DNA of 64,000 bases from Rhyacophila brunnea (lineage: Eukaryota; Arthropoda; Insecta; Trichoptera; Rhyacophilidae): positions 310,001-374,000 of the forward strand of contig JAGYXB010000698.1 in assembly GCA_022495005.1 (NCBI GenBank). The letters are read 5' to 3'. Position 1 is the stretch's first letter. Each line of letters opens with the position of its first letter. Position numbers and translations under genes: made by a program. The notes below the pieces were generated by a model, which made no database searches, was not told the DNA's origin, and saw only the letters and a program-made list of their open reading frames with translations. Of this stretch, positions 47,285 to 59,400 are shown in pieces.

Positions 47285-47500
47285 ATTAAATACCGTCCAA
47301 CCACCTTGAGTCGTATAGTCCTGAGATCAAATTCACGTCTAAATAAAACAGGGTTCTTGTCGGTTTACAAGAAGCCAGCGGCAAACATATTTTGAAAATA
47401 TCCGATATACTGGATTATTTTTTTAGGTTAGGTTACGTTAGATTTTCAGTCACAAAAACTAGCGCGGTTGCCGCCTGGCTTTCTGTGAACCGACTTGTAC
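47285..47500. repeat. SINE-like unit with inverted tail copies
   Basis: A possible tRNA-like head (GTCGTATAGTCCTGAGATC, AAATTCACG) at 47308-47335 is followed by TTCTTGTCGGTTTACAAGAA and GCCAGCGGCAAAC (47353-47386). The same segment recurs inverted at 47460-47497 (rc GTCGGTTCACAGAAAGCCAG, GCGGCAAC). The arrangement, tail to inverted tail, resembles that at 684-889. A weak TTTAGGTTAGGTTA word lies between the arms. Confidence 0.4.
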
Positions 47501-48604
47501 CTAAAACACTTACAAAATACGTAAGTAAAACTACCGAAATACATGGAAAAGACAGTAGAAAATAGGTTTATAATTAAATTGGACATACAGAACAACGCCG
47601 TATAGTATACGGTCATCACTTTCCAATAAGAAAGCTCACGTCGAATTGTGCAACGGTAAAAATGTAATTCGTACAATTAACATGTTACCAATTTTCATAC
47701 CTTTCTCGTATTTATACCATTAGGTATCCCACGTAAATACATTATAGTCGTAAGCCTCAAATGCTTCGGACACAACTGTTATGAAAATGCCATACATATT
47801 ATATAAATAAGTATTATTTATGCGAGTGAGGATAAATCAAAACCACTGAGCTGTACTGTTACCTCTCTAGAATTTTTTTTGACTAAGTGAATCTACATAA
47901 TATGATTAGACAGAAAAATAAAGATCATAGTGGCAATTTTCTCCATTATATTATTATTATACGTAAACGACGATAATATTATGTTAATTCACAATCTTAA
48001 ATACACTCATATATCAGGTTATGGAATTCATAAATTTGAATATTGATCTTTTCGTCTATCAAGATTTCAATAGTGACATGCAATTGAAAGTAAATAAAGA
48101 CATTTTTAAATCATATTGTAGAGATAACAATTAAATCAAAATTAATTACTTATTGTAGCATTCACTCAAAGTGTTTTGAATATAGTTTTAAACGTGCTTC
48201 GTCTGAATATCCCAACATTTCTTGCTCGTAAACTAATTCTCAGAACATTTCCGTGTAATCAATTTCTTTATTATACAATAATAATATCATGAAAATATAG
48301 CGATCCTCATTCATTTTCCCAAAAAGATGGAAGAGCCTTCACAACAATATCTTTGCTGTGATTGGGGTTTGTAATTTTTACATATTTTACAAAGTACTTT
48401 AAAATATTGTTTACATATCTCATAGTATAATATTATGTTCACGATGTCATGAGACAAATATAATTTAATAAAGTAAATTGCCATGTTTGCTTCTAAGCGG
48501 AGCATAATTTAATATATTACGTTATTTCGTAGGCAGTTTGCGAATATTGTCTAATAATTAATTTGCGCAATTAATTTATTCTTTTTATCACTACAACAGA
48601 CCAT
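47501..48604. other. No recognisable feature
   Basis: AT-rich DNA; minus frames at 47446-47676 and 48311-48505 have no support. Confidence 0.4.
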
Positions 48605-48770
48605 GATACTCAATAACAGTAGTAAAGTGATATAAGTAAAACAATCACAAACACTTAGACTTTGAAAAAACACAAACATATATTGTTACCTCACGAGAAA
48701 TCAAACCTGGAGCCCCGCGATGAAACGCCAGCAACTTAAGCGCTGAACTACGAGGGCTGTCACAGAGTTC
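48605..48770 (-). repeat. tRNA-derived SINE, family of 15945-16110
   Basis: On the minus strand the head has an A-box-like TAGTTCAGCGCTTAAG and a B-box-like CCAGGTTTGATTTCTCG, followed by the body TTTGTGTTTTTTCAAAG and GTGTTTGTGATTGTTT. The acceptor stem does not pair, so it is a SINE rather than a tRNA gene. Confidence 0.62.
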
Positions 48771-49010
48771 CATACGAATAATACTTATATGTTAACTATT
48801 TGTCAATTGGTCCAAGCACTGGATCAAATATACATCGAAAAAACAACAGTTATAGAAAAACGGTTGCTCCACTTACTAGCCCAACATAAGTATTTTAATA
48901 ACTTACAATAATTAATAATAATCGAATAGGGATTAATTAACTAAAGCAGGCAAATGCGGTTCTACAATCACGTGTCAATCAAAAAAAAAATGTTAGTAAT
49001 GTAATTTACC

Positions 49011-49285
49011 TTAAGGGCGGACGTGCTCAGCGTGGGTCAAAATGGAGCTTTTTTTCTAGTTTCAAAGCATGATCCTGGACATACGTTAAACGTTGTAGAT
49101 AATCTATTTATATAATTTTGAAGTCTTATTATCCGTTATATTTATTTTAAACATTTTATGACTGCATAAAGTATTTTTATTACATAAAATAGTATTCTTT
49201 TAAACCTCTCGCTCTAATGTTTTAGAATATAGTCATATTTCAGTACATAAATGTGCAGTGGTGTTAAGATTTTTTATATTTACTA
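49011..49285. mobile_element. Half copy (C) of the 0.7-kb TIR element
   Basis: From GGGTCAAAATGGAGC on, the sequence follows copy A (17306-17567) closely (for example GTTGTAGATAATCTATTTAT and AACCTCTCGCTCTAATGTTT). The left tip differs (AAGGGCGGACGTGCTCAGCG), and the right half is missing, replaced by a SINE. Confidence 0.7.
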
Positions 49286-49289
49286 AATT

Positions 49290-49385
49290 TTAGACAGACC
49301 AATAGCTTAAAGGCTAGTGCACTCACCCAGAGAGTGAAAGATTTAATAATCATTGATTTAGGTACCTGTCTCCAATTTGTTCTCA
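49290..49385 (+). repeat. tRNA-derived SINE head
   Basis: TAGCTTAAAGGCTAGTGCAC is A-box-like, and GAGTGAAAGATTTAATAATC is at the B-box position but eroded. It abuts the broken end of element copy C, so it may have inserted there or mark a deletion junction. Confidence 0.4.
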
Positions 49386-50004
49386 TCATCTCAATTATCG
49401 TAGTATATGACATAATTACGAACACGGTCCGCAAAAGTCTTCATTAAATTTTAATGTTATACACCTAATAGTATTAGAGATTTTCAAAGTGTATGCCTCA
49501 GTGCCCTGGAGTGTAAAATGGTGTTTTTATTATTAAATTATATAAATTAAGACAATTTCAATTTAATGCGATGATACACACTCATAATAATAATAGTCAT
49601 AATATGCTAACTTAGTTATTGTCTTCACGATATTATTATAAAACAACATACTGCTCTTCCCTTATCACATACAACACGTATGGAGATAAAATCATAAATA
49701 CATATTTTCGCATTTTAACGTGCATTACGTCATTACTTCACTATATCTCATTCTTGACCGAATAGCCTTCAAACATAATAATATATGGCTATGCATGACT
49801 ATTGTTTTTCGACTACTGAATGATAAACTGAAAATGAATTTTCGGTGGTATCGATAATACAAACCAAAAATATCTCAGAACTCACCGTGGAACTGCAAAT
49901 AATAGTAGTTATCTCTAGTTTGATTTATATGTTAGAGGAACTATGATAAACAATACGGATTCTCTTCTGCTTACTTCCTGTTGTTTTTAGGGAACTATAA
50001 CAAA
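49386..50004. other. No recognisable feature
   Basis: AT-rich DNA. Confidence 0.4.
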
Positions 50005-50055
50005 TATTTTAAGACAAGGCGCTGTGAAACGAAAAGTTTAAAAATTACTGCCTTA
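50005..50055. repeat. Relic of the AAAAGTTT / GGCGC MITE family
   Basis: AAGGCGCTGTGAAACGAAAA then GTTTAAAAATTACTGCC parallels the end at 25690-25760 (CACTG tip read ACTGCC). Confidence 0.35.
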
Positions 50056-50060
50056 CATGT

Positions 50061-50567
50061 AACATTTTTGAAGTTATACTTCTTTAGGCGCGTTTGGAAA
50101 ATCAGATCAGAGTGTATTTTTGGCGTGTGACATGTAACACATAATTTATTTTTTCACACGAAAATTATCGCACTCGATTGAATTAGAACCATGATTATTC
50201 GGTTATCAGCCGAACGCACTGCCTTTACGCTACAGTATGATAATGCAATCGTAACGATTATACAGTATAATATTATAGTTATGAATTGTTCCTTACGTAA
50301 ACAAACTATTAAAAATCATAGTGGCAGTTGTTACTTTAAAAATAAAAACAACGATAAATAATTATATAATTTAGTAATATAAGTTAAAGTGTGTAGAAAT
50401 AAACCAACGGCGTTCCAATAAGCGGTCCTTTTTCTTGAGTGTGTAATAATTTAGCAAGATAATTAACAGCTAGTCGAAGAATCTAGGTTATCACAAGTTT
50501 TGTTTTTATTTTGTTACGCCAAAGAAGTATAACCTCTAACGCGCGTACATAAGTACACAGACCGATT
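50061..50567. mobile_element. 0.5-kb TIR element, copy 2
   Basis: The ends AAGTTATACTTCTTTAGGCG and CGCCAAAGAAGTATAACCTC are inverted repeats as in copy 1 (29617-30153), in the same orientation. The right half (GGCAGTTGTTACTTTAAAAA to GTTACGCC) is nearly identical to copy 1. Copy 2 lacks about 45 bp present in copy 1 (the CCTAGGCAGCGAATTTATTA segment) and has an extra segment near 50168-50190. Confidence 0.72.
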
Positions 50568-51723
50568 TATTTTATTTACTTCTTTTCTTGTTCAATGTTA
50601 TTATATTTTTTTTTTTGCTTAGAACGACGAAATGATGCGATGTAATAATAAAATATAAATTTTAATATTTTTAAACTTCATTGTTCAATAATTGAATTCC
50701 ATGTTCAAATAATTTTGTTGATTTTCTAACGCGTAGGTGTTGAGACAGCAAAGGTTTCGTGGGAATATACCGAAAAACATTTATATTATTTACGATTCTA
50801 CTAAAACTGAGAAGTTTTTAATGGATTTTTCATATTTCTCATAATCATTATTAGAATTAATATTCGTATGCCAATGTTTTTTTCATCAATTTATTACTTT
50901 CGTCTGAAAGGGGATTTAGGAATAAGCACGACGCACTGATTTCATAAGAGCTTTCTGAAATTTTCTTCAATAGGTTATGTTATAAGGCTCTATTTTTATA
51001 CATTTGAACACTGATAATGGAATGATTTTTTTATTCGACTATTGTAATTTATAATACAAATCGTCACTGCTAATCCATCAAATTGTATGTAAGAAATTTG
51101 CAATTTTACAGGAGAACAATTTGAAAAACAATTTTCATTGGTATCGTCATATATTTTTCACTAACCACACTGCCAAAATGTAGTTATATCTACGTCATGG
51201 AATTACTCTTATTGACGCACTTTTGATAAAATAAAGATGACATTCTAAATAACCCTATAAATAACATAAGATGCGTAATTATCTTTTGGCTTGTCACTCT
51301 CGACATAATATTATTATACGTACTGGAATTTATATAGATAAATATTGTTTTTTAAACGATGCTGGAAATACTAATTATTTAATAATTTCGATTTCTTGAT
51401 TGAAAATTCATAATTTGGAACAATGAATCAAAAATAATATTCCACATACTTTTATTAAAAAAGATAGTATGGGAAAACTAAAACCTAGTCCTAATCAACA
51501 CGATTATTCCCGCAAACAAATTAGACAGCGGTTTTAAAATCTTTACCTCTACGCAAATGCATGTTTGGAGTCGCGTTGTTTAGAGGTACGAGAATCACTT
51601 TGGGGTGAAGGAGTTGGATGATAAAGAAGATTTGTTTTGGTAGTAGATGAGCAGAAGGCTGCGAATTTATTGATTTTTGGTAAACATAATGACAAGAGCA
51701 AAGTTAACAGTGCAAGGTACCCG
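50568..51723. other. No gene; right end GC-moderate
   Basis: 50568-51530 is AT-rich. 51540-51723 is GC-moderate and may belong to the same repeat or LTR-like block as 51724-52200. Confidence 0.3.
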
Positions 51724-51815
51724 CGGTGAGATATGCTTAGTCGGAGATGTTACGATCAAGTGTTGTTCGGTGAGATAGGCTCAGTCCGAAGCACGATGAT
51801 AGAGTGTACTGCTAC
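51724..51815 (+). repeat. Tandem duplication, unit about 46 bp
   Basis: GGTGAGATATGCTTAGTCGG at 51726 and GGTGAGATAGGCTCAGTCCG at 51770 start two diverged units, each followed by a GAT/CGAT stretch. The 83-codon frame at 51733-51984 spans them and is not recognised. Confidence 0.6.
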
Positions 51816-51980
51816 TGAGATACTGAGATTGAATCTGATATTTCATCAATCGCCCTTTGCTATTTATTTTATTGAAATGGATATTCAATACATGCAGCAA
51901 GTGATTGTTGATATGAGTCATCATTGGGTTTCCTGCTGTTGTTGCACTGCTGGCACTTTCAGGTGTATCACTGACAAAGC

Positions 51981-52165
51981 CTGAGGTAGTTGACCACCAT
52001 CTAAGTACGCCGCACCTGTAGAATATACCTGTATAACTTTCTTATTAGCGCATTGCCGCAATTGCACTGAGGTAGTCGACCCTCATATAAGTATGCCACA
52101 CCTGTAATGTGCTGACCCTAGATACATGTGCAATTATCTGATTAACGTGCCGTTGCAATACGCTG
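51981..52165 (+). repeat. Tandem duplication, unit about 86 bp; possible LTR-like region
   Basis: CTGAGGTAGTTGACCACCAT (51982) and CTGAGGTAGTCGACCCTCAT (52067) begin two units that share TAAGTAYGCC-CACCTGTA and GYAATTGCACTG/CGTTGCAATACGCTG. The GC-moderate block 51540-52200, read on the minus strand, has an AATAAA about 300 bp from its start and could be an eroded solo LTR. No TG/CA tips with TSD were found, so that is only a suggestion. Confidence 0.5.
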
Positions 52166-52559
52166 TCTTAGCTTGTGATTGTTGACTGCCACATATGGGA
52201 AAAATCATTTCATTAAAACCTAACAAACAATATATTATTTTAATTTAATTTCGTTTGTACTGTTCACATTGTAGGTATATCTTTGAGCGATGAAATAAAT
52301 ACAACATTTTACAAGACCATGTGTTGCTATTTCTGTCCAAATTATCCTCCTAATAATTGGCCACACTTGCCTATTTGTCAGTATATATGCTTTTTGGAAT
52401 ACAAAAAACCTTTCAAATATTTCTATACAATGTTTATTTATATTTTTTTTATGGAATTTTATCGATACTAGACATAATTATACTACCTATGTGAAAGGTG
52501 TACATAATTTAACATAATGATGTTATTTCAGTGCAACCTTTTGAGCGTACACTTTTATT

Positions 52560-52760
52560 ATTTATGTAGTGCACGGCTGGGTTACACAACTATAAGTAAA
52601 CATGAATCGAAGACAAGTCCAACCCACTCTCACCTTTGCTACGAATTACCGAGAAATCAATATTCTGCCCATACTCTCTTCACAATAGCAGCGTTTCGAT
52701 TACTATCACTTCAAATTTCTTTCCACCCTTTAGATAAGTTTTCATTGAGTAATTTTTATG
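52560..52760 (+). pseudogene. Possible LINE ORF2 C-terminal relic
   Basis: Within a 120-codon frame (52517-52879), ARLGYTT followed by SPTHSHLCYELPRNQ and AHTLFTIAAF resembles the R-[LI]-GHT-x-x-THS-L...C...LTI-H-x-x-x-C pattern of the region after the RNase H domain in jockey-like elements. The Cys/His pattern is incomplete. The similarity is weak and rests on spacing as much as identity. Confidence 0.3.
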
Positions 52761-54059
52761 ACATAACTCTTCAGGGATCTAAATTGAATTATTACCATCT
52801 GTTTTGTTGCACATTTTTTTACAATAATAGTTTTTACGTTATTGTAAAAAGTCTATTAAAAATATTTGATTCATTATAACGATTCTTGAGTACATTCACC
52901 GATAAATATTAAGGAACAAAAAAAAACAACAATGATTTAATAATAATTATTCGTGTATACTAGGACGCCATTAATAAATTTCTGTAAAACTTGACGTCAT
53001 CTAAAATCTTGGTAGTATCATAATTGTCTTGATTAGTTTTATTACAAAGTTTGATGCCTTTTCATTGAATTTCTGATAACGTAGTTGTTAGGATTAATAG
53101 TCATAGACAGGTCAATTGCTTAACTAATAAGAGCAGTCATCAGGACAGTAAAAGATGTGGGCTCGTATACCACTTGCTTCAAATTTTTTCCAATATGTGT
53201 TTCTGATTTTTTTCAAATAGTACCTATTGTATATAATATACATAGTATATACATTAAAACTACGAGACTGTTGAACAAACGAACATGTATAATTTTTTTT
53301 TAAACGAAAAATTAACAATATTTATTTTTAATAAGTATAATATTAATCATTTTAAATTCAATTCAAATAAAATCAATTAAAAAGTGTAAAGAAACACTAA
53401 GTTGAATTAAATTCCATTTTACACATTCTATGGTTAGATTTCCTAAGTAACATTATACGCCTCCTTAATTAAAGTAATATTATTATTACCTTAACTCAAA
53501 TAACAAAGATAGTAGTCATATTTTGATAAATTTGAGACAACTCCAGATCGTGTATATTGAAAAAATCACAATGAAAGCCAAACTTGGGTCGGTATCCTGC
53601 CAAATAAAATATATGAATATTATATTTGATCCCATTGGGTCGGTCCAAGATTTTTTTCTGAGGGTTTTCTAAGTAATGGGTAAATAATATTAATTAAATT
53701 ATACAAAATTATATAACCTTACCCTAGTGTCCATCAAGCTTTACCATAGACTACCATAATCTCAAAATGACTTTGAGTGAAATGGAAAACTTAATTATAT
53801 AATTATTCCTATCTGAATATTGCGGTAACGAAATATCCTTATAATATTTCACTCTATCCCGAGAAATGATTACGTCTTTATAATGGTTTTACCTCTACCC
53901 CAGATATAGAAAATAGGGAAATTTTAAATGAATTTTGCGAAAAGTTTGCAAACCGGTTATTAAAATTAATGATTTCAACTCCGTGAGTTCACTTAACTAA
54001 GTATTTTTCAAGGTCATTAACTTGTCCGCGAAAGTTTCAAATATCAATAAAACGATCTG
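52761..54059. other. No gene; weak SINE relic at 53100-53215
   Basis: AT-rich DNA; minus frame 53124-53318 is not supported. Confidence 0.4.
53100..53215 (+). repeat. Weak tRNA-like SINE relic
   Basis: GTGGGCTCGTATACCACTT sits as a B-box, and a tail TTTCTGATTTTTTTCAAATA recalls the tail at 842-889. The A-box is unclear. Confidence 0.25.
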
Positions 54060-54245
54060 TTGATTTGTAGATTTTGTTGAGCTTTCAAAATTTCTTCTCT
54101 ACCACTACAGCCTGGGATGAATCGCAGCCGCCTTAAGGAGATTCCTCCACTCAATTCGGTCCTCCGTTCTCCTTTCCAGTCAATGACAGGAAATAATAAT
54201 TCACCGTTTGAAACTTCGTGTAAGTCGAACTTTGTAGTCCTCATA
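54060..54245 (-). pseudogene. Possible LINE 3' relic
   Basis: The minus frame (54044-54244) includes DWKGERRTE and SLRRLRFIPGCSGREE, which recalls the degenerate ends of LINE ORF2 near the 3' tail (W-x-x-L-x-x-A-x-x-x-P). The GC content is well above that of the surroundings. No conserved domain supports it, so this is tentative. Confidence 0.3.
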
Positions 54246-54312
54246 GGTCTCTCACCCGGAGGCTCTGGGTTCGATCCTCAGTAAGGCCATACTATATATA
54301 TATATGTGTGTG
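54240..54312 (+). repeat. tRNA-like SINE end with TA/TG microsatellite tail
   Basis: CTCTGGGTTCGATCCTCAG is a near-perfect B-box context; 20 bases later comes a (TA)n(TG)n tail. Directly left lies the tentative LINE relic on the other strand. Confidence 0.5.
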
Positions 54313-55324
54313 TAAATAACCTAGTTTTACCAACCAACCAACACTTATGACACATTAATGTTTTGTACGTATTGATACTTTAAAATATAAACGTTCACAA
54401 AATTATATTAAATTACATGCATTGTGTTGCTTGATACCCTTCAATGCGTTACACCACTGGAATTTTATTTTTAACAACTCTTGAAAAATATAACAAACAA
54501 TCAAATTATAATTAAAATGGAAAATAATTCTGGAATTAAAATTTAACTTGATTTGTAATATACGGTCATGGGGTCAATTTTCCGTGAACAATAATAAATT
54601 AATACTGTGTTATACGAAACCAATATCTACTTAATATATTCTTATATTTTATTCATCATAAATGATGAAAAATGCGTATTGATAATATGAATATTTATGT
54701 ATTTTAAGCCTACGTATTGGTGAAAAAAAATAATTGCGAGCCTTGAAAGAGAATTAATATTCATATGTGATTTAATCTAAGCTCCTTTTATTTCCGGAAA
54801 TGCTATCAGATTGTATCCTTTGGCACAGCGTGCATTTATTCGTGTGCAATGATCCAATAAAACCTATTTTGAAAAAACTAAGAATTAACTACTTTTTCCT
54901 TACAGTCGAATATTTTACATACATACGATATAAAATAATGTTTAGCATAGTATATATAATAATAATGCGCAAATTTAACTCTATAAATTTGTTTGTTTAA
55001 TATAAAGATTGTACACAGTTTGGAAGTAGTTATTAGGTCAAGTCGACAGTAAATATAGATTAAATATACTTAGGTATAATTCCTTTACAAAGTCAATTCA
55101 TACGGTCAACTAAACTTACTAAGTGAAAGCGAAATCGATAGGTCAAACTAATGCTTACGTAACGATGTTTTCACCCTTCTGGTGACCTGTTTAAGGTAAA
55201 CAAGAGTCTAATGAAAATTTATAAAAGTTGAACTATATTATGTCATGTTGACATAAACGTGATGCTATGCTTATCTTTTTATATAAAACTCATTCTACGT
55301 AGTTGATTTCAATCTATCCAATGT
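54313..55324. other. No recognisable feature
   Basis: AT-rich DNA; + frame 54800-55000 is chance. Confidence 0.4.
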
Positions 55325-55445
55325 GTACTCGACAGGAAGTGACGTATTAACGAGAAGAATGGCGTTCGCGCGCTTCCTGTCGGCATGCAAATATTACCAT
55401 CCTTTCAGTTCAAAATTGGAATGTCCGGTCGGTGTTGGCTCTGTA
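55325..55445. promoter_or_regulatory. Compact cluster of ETS-, CRE- and octamer-like sites
   Basis: GACAGGAAGTGACGTA (55331) combines an ETS core (GGAAGTG) and a CRE half site (TGACGTA). CGCTTCCTGTCG (55372) is the inverted ETS site, and ATGCAAAT at 55385-55392 is a perfect POU octamer. The 120-bp segment is GC- and CpG-richer than its flanks. No gene was recognised beside it. Regulatory function is inferred from motifs only. Confidence 0.35.
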
Positions 55446-57237
55446 CCAATATCTGATTTAGAAAAATAAATAGTGATTCAATTTTTATTCATAAATTACC
55501 TTTGCTCTGTGCTTGAAAAGTAAACGTTGCTGCATTTTCAATTGTAAATCCACTATGTGAATAATACAGATGTTTTAAAGCAAGGGTTGATAGTAAATGT
55601 ATCATGACACCAATAAAACTTTTCAATATAAGTACATGATGAAAAAAATATATTAAAATATTACCTACCAAATCTTGTATTGCATTCGTTTGCTGGTAAT
55701 AGTTAAACGTGAGAATTGGGTATATCACTATCCTCAAAACTCCTTGGGCTGACAAGGGGCCATGTAATAACGTCCTTAAATAAATTTAAAAAGACTTAGG
55801 AAGTTATGCGTAGTATCGAAATCGATAAAAATCATATTACATCGGTCATATTATGATAGGACAAACGTACAACATTCTCCAACTCAGTATCGAAGGAAAA
55901 AACAACGCAAATATAGTAATTATGACGCTATATTTCGTAGCAGTATGAGTGCAGCTTCACTGAACTGGTCTGGGTAGTACGATGATTTTCTTATTGATAC
56001 CTGACTACAAATAGAGAATGTCACGAGAAAATTAACGAGCTAGGTCTGTTTCTTGATCAACTTAAAATCTTCTGATTGAAACAATAATTATTAGACTTGC
56101 AACAATCTTTAATTTGATACTACAGACAAAAATGACATATTATTTTCACCCTATTTTTAGCTAATAAAGTCAAGAGCCCTTTTGAATTCAATTATCACAA
56201 ATAATGTGTGTTATTTTTACTCTCTTCAGTATTATGTTCATTGTCATATTTTATTAATCTGTGTGTATTTTCCGTTAATACCAACATAGCATGTAATATT
56301 TTAATTGAATATTCAAGCTTGATTAATTTAAAACTAATAAAGTACACTCACCGTATGTTAAAACGAGGGTGACAGTATGCTTATATTTTTTTAAATAATT
56401 ATTATAAATTATAATAATATTCAACAAATGGATATATTATGCCAAATAGCTTACTGAAGCATTAATCCGAGGTCAGAGATCTTGGCATATTATTTGACTT
56501 AACAATATGTTTTATTTCATCCACCACTTTACAGCTCGGTGTATAAGCAAGCTTTTGCCATTTAGGAATCCAAATATTATTCTAGGTATCCTTACTATCT
56601 ACCTGTTTGTTTACCAATAATTTCTTATTTCCTGGCTATCTTTCTTCAAGATATGCTCGCTTTTCATTTTCTTTATCCTAGGTTACTTATACTCTTAAAG
56701 AAATGTTTTTTGCGTTCACGTGATATAGTTTCAAATCCAGATGTTCTGGACATTTTGAATTTGTATGCACTCGTCAATTTCATGCATGGTCGCGACTTCT
56801 TTTATATGAAAACTGTTTCCTAATATCAAGCTTATCAGGCACCAATAACTCATTGTCAATGCGCTTCTGATCTAGACATTTTTAGTGATGCGCTATGTAT
56901 CTAAATTTGTAATCTTAATTAATAAATAAATAAATATAGATAGATTAAAGATAAATATTTATAGAAATTAATTACTCTTAACTTAGGAATAAATATGCAC
57001 ATAATCATCATGGTATATCTGTAAAGAAAGTGTAAGTTATAATTTTTAAATTTCATTACTTTAATCTAAGTATCTATATATTTTGTTGTATGGAAGCTTT
57101 TATATATCTAATGATTATCAAACAAAAAAGGACATAGATAATTGTATAAGAATTGATATTTTTCTAGTAAAATGTCCGTCATAATATAAAAACTTATAAA
57201 CCACCATAATATATTTTATCTTATTGAAAATGATGAG
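55446..57237. other. No recognisable feature
   Basis: AT-rich DNA; the 88-codon minus frame at 55489-55755 is not recognised. Confidence 0.4.
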
Positions 57238-57268
57238 TAATGTTCTATAAATACTTTATAGAACATTA
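57238..57268. repeat. Perfect 14-bp hairpin
   Basis: TAATGTTCTATAAA - TAC - TTTATAGAACATTA: arms of 14 bp without mismatch around three bases. Confidence 0.75.
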
Positions 57269-59094
57269 TGTATATTTTTTCTATTAAAAATGCGCATATT
57301 TAATAAGACGCTGCGTCCTACCCTAACAGCATACTCATATGCTCCTTGGGTACGTAAATATGGCATGTCTAGCTTTTATATAAAAGCTTTTTAGTGGGCT
57401 TTAAAATAACAATTTCGTGAAAGATAAAATCGGCATGGCGAGATATACTTATGCTTATGTGAAAAACGTTTTAAAGCACTGACTAAAAAGGTAGGTCTTT
57501 CATAAACTGAAAATTGATGTTGTCTCCTGAGATAAAAAAAATTAAATATTTTGGGAAGTAATTAGGAAGTATGTTATGTTTATTATTATTTTGTTTACAT
57601 CATTAGTTTTCTCAAATCTAAAGTTATGTGAAAGTAACTATCATGAATAAAAAAGAATAATGTGTCTTTTTTTATAAGTTCACGACGGAGATTAAACGTA
57701 TGCGTGGCATAATTAAAATTATATATATACAGTAAGTACACAAGACCATTCCATTGGCCATACAATATGATGTTAATATCAGCCGGATCACAAAGAAGTT
57801 TGTAAATAGATTTTTTACGAGAAATATATGACTTATTAGGTGCCATGCTCATGCACAAACGACCAATAACTTCATAGGCGGACACTTTATCACCTTCCAG
57901 TCCATCGTGGGTAAATAGTCTTCAAAATTTAATAAAGATCAGGACCTGTTTCGTCATGGTACAAAATGTAATTTTAACAACTATCTTTCCCGATACAAAA
58001 TAAGAATACAATCAAAATTTTATCAAATGCAATATTCTAAAGACTCTTGCTGACAAACTTTTGGGACACTATAGACAACATCCTAAAAAATCCATACCGG
58101 TAAATAATTTTTTTCCCAAATTCCTCTAGCACCCTTAGCACGTTGACGTAATATTATTTTTTGTAGTACTTACAGTAGTTTTCAAGCTCTGTGATAGTGT
58201 TAAATTAGAAGTAAGTTTATGAATCCATTGATATTTTTAAAATTCCAATACTTCACTATATTATTGCATTTTTTATTATTACGTTAATATTCCTGAAATA
58301 CCAACATTTTTTATAATAAGCATATGAATCGTTTTGAAATTAATTTTCACAGCTCGTCAAATAATAACGAGTTAAAATTATTTATGTTTTCCCAATACAA
58401 TAAAAAAAATCGTCGTAAAAATTTATTTCAATCCAAATAAAAAGAAATTAAAATTTAGTTGAAGATACCCGCAAACAAGATGATCCGAAAATTTATTACC
58501 TATCAAAATTGTGGAGGGTAGGATAAGAACCTTGCACGTTGAAAGCCTATAAGATATTATATGCGAAAATGTATATATAATATTTGAAGGTACACCATAC
58601 ATATGCATGATCTACATATTATACTATGGCATATAAATAAACTTAGTTAGAATATACTACCCATTGTTAAATAATATATTTTTAATCAATTAAAATAACT
58701 TTAAAAACTCGAAATTATTGTATTAATATTACATATCAATATAAAATATTACATATTACTGAAACTATTTGGAATAGTAACTACATTAAATATGTGCTTT
58801 CAAAGTAGTTATATATATATTAAATATATGGTAAATACGACATTTTCGTAGATGAGAAAATTTTCTTTGCCCATTGCATGAATGTCAATTAAATATGATA
58901 TAAAGTTGGAGCGCTGTGGTTAATTTGAGAGTTAAATATATAATTTTAAGAACGTTGTATGGAAACTTCCCGCTCAGAGTATTAAACAGCTTTTCAATTT
59001 TTATATAATGTATTTTTACAGCATTCGCATATGTTGTCAAAATTTCAAATCTCTTGAGGTATACGAGAAATATGCTAAAAATCCCTTAACAATA
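57269..59094. other. No recognisable feature
   Basis: AT-rich DNA; minus frames at 57595-57885 and 58423-58608 match nothing I know. Confidence 0.4.
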
Positions 59095-59275
59095 CAAACA
59101 TAGATTCCTTCAAACCAACCCACCCGGCACCACTCTCGGTCTTAATCGAGCGTATCACGAGGCCCTTCATTTGATGTGAAGCATCAGCAGTTTTTTACGC
59201 CTGGTAATGTTTCAAGAGCAGATACCCAAAACTGAGGTCTACATGCACTTCAGTGAGCTTTGACTGAGTTTACTG
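59095..59275. repeat. Dispersed repeat, copy 1 (inverted copy at 63310-63465)
   Basis: CTCGGTCTTAATCGAGCGTA and later GAAGCAT, GCCTGG-AAT and ATACCCAAAACTGAGGT align in order with the reverse complement of 63310-63465 over about 170 bp. The family is not recognised and no frame is conserved. Confidence 0.6.
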
Positions 59276-59400
59276 AGTTGACTTAAGTTAATAAAAAGTG
59301 TCAAAGGAGAGAAAATCACGGAGAACTAACATAAAAGGAAATTAATTTAATTATCAATATAACACAAAAACCAAGCTAAATAATACGCACATACAAAAAG

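Noticed and set aside
59095..59275. Derivation of the dispersed repeat from 5S rRNA
   Set aside because: Words such as GCCTGGGAATACC (in the 63-kb copy) and TTAAxCxAGCGT resemble 5S rRNA, but the spacing between them does not fit the gene.
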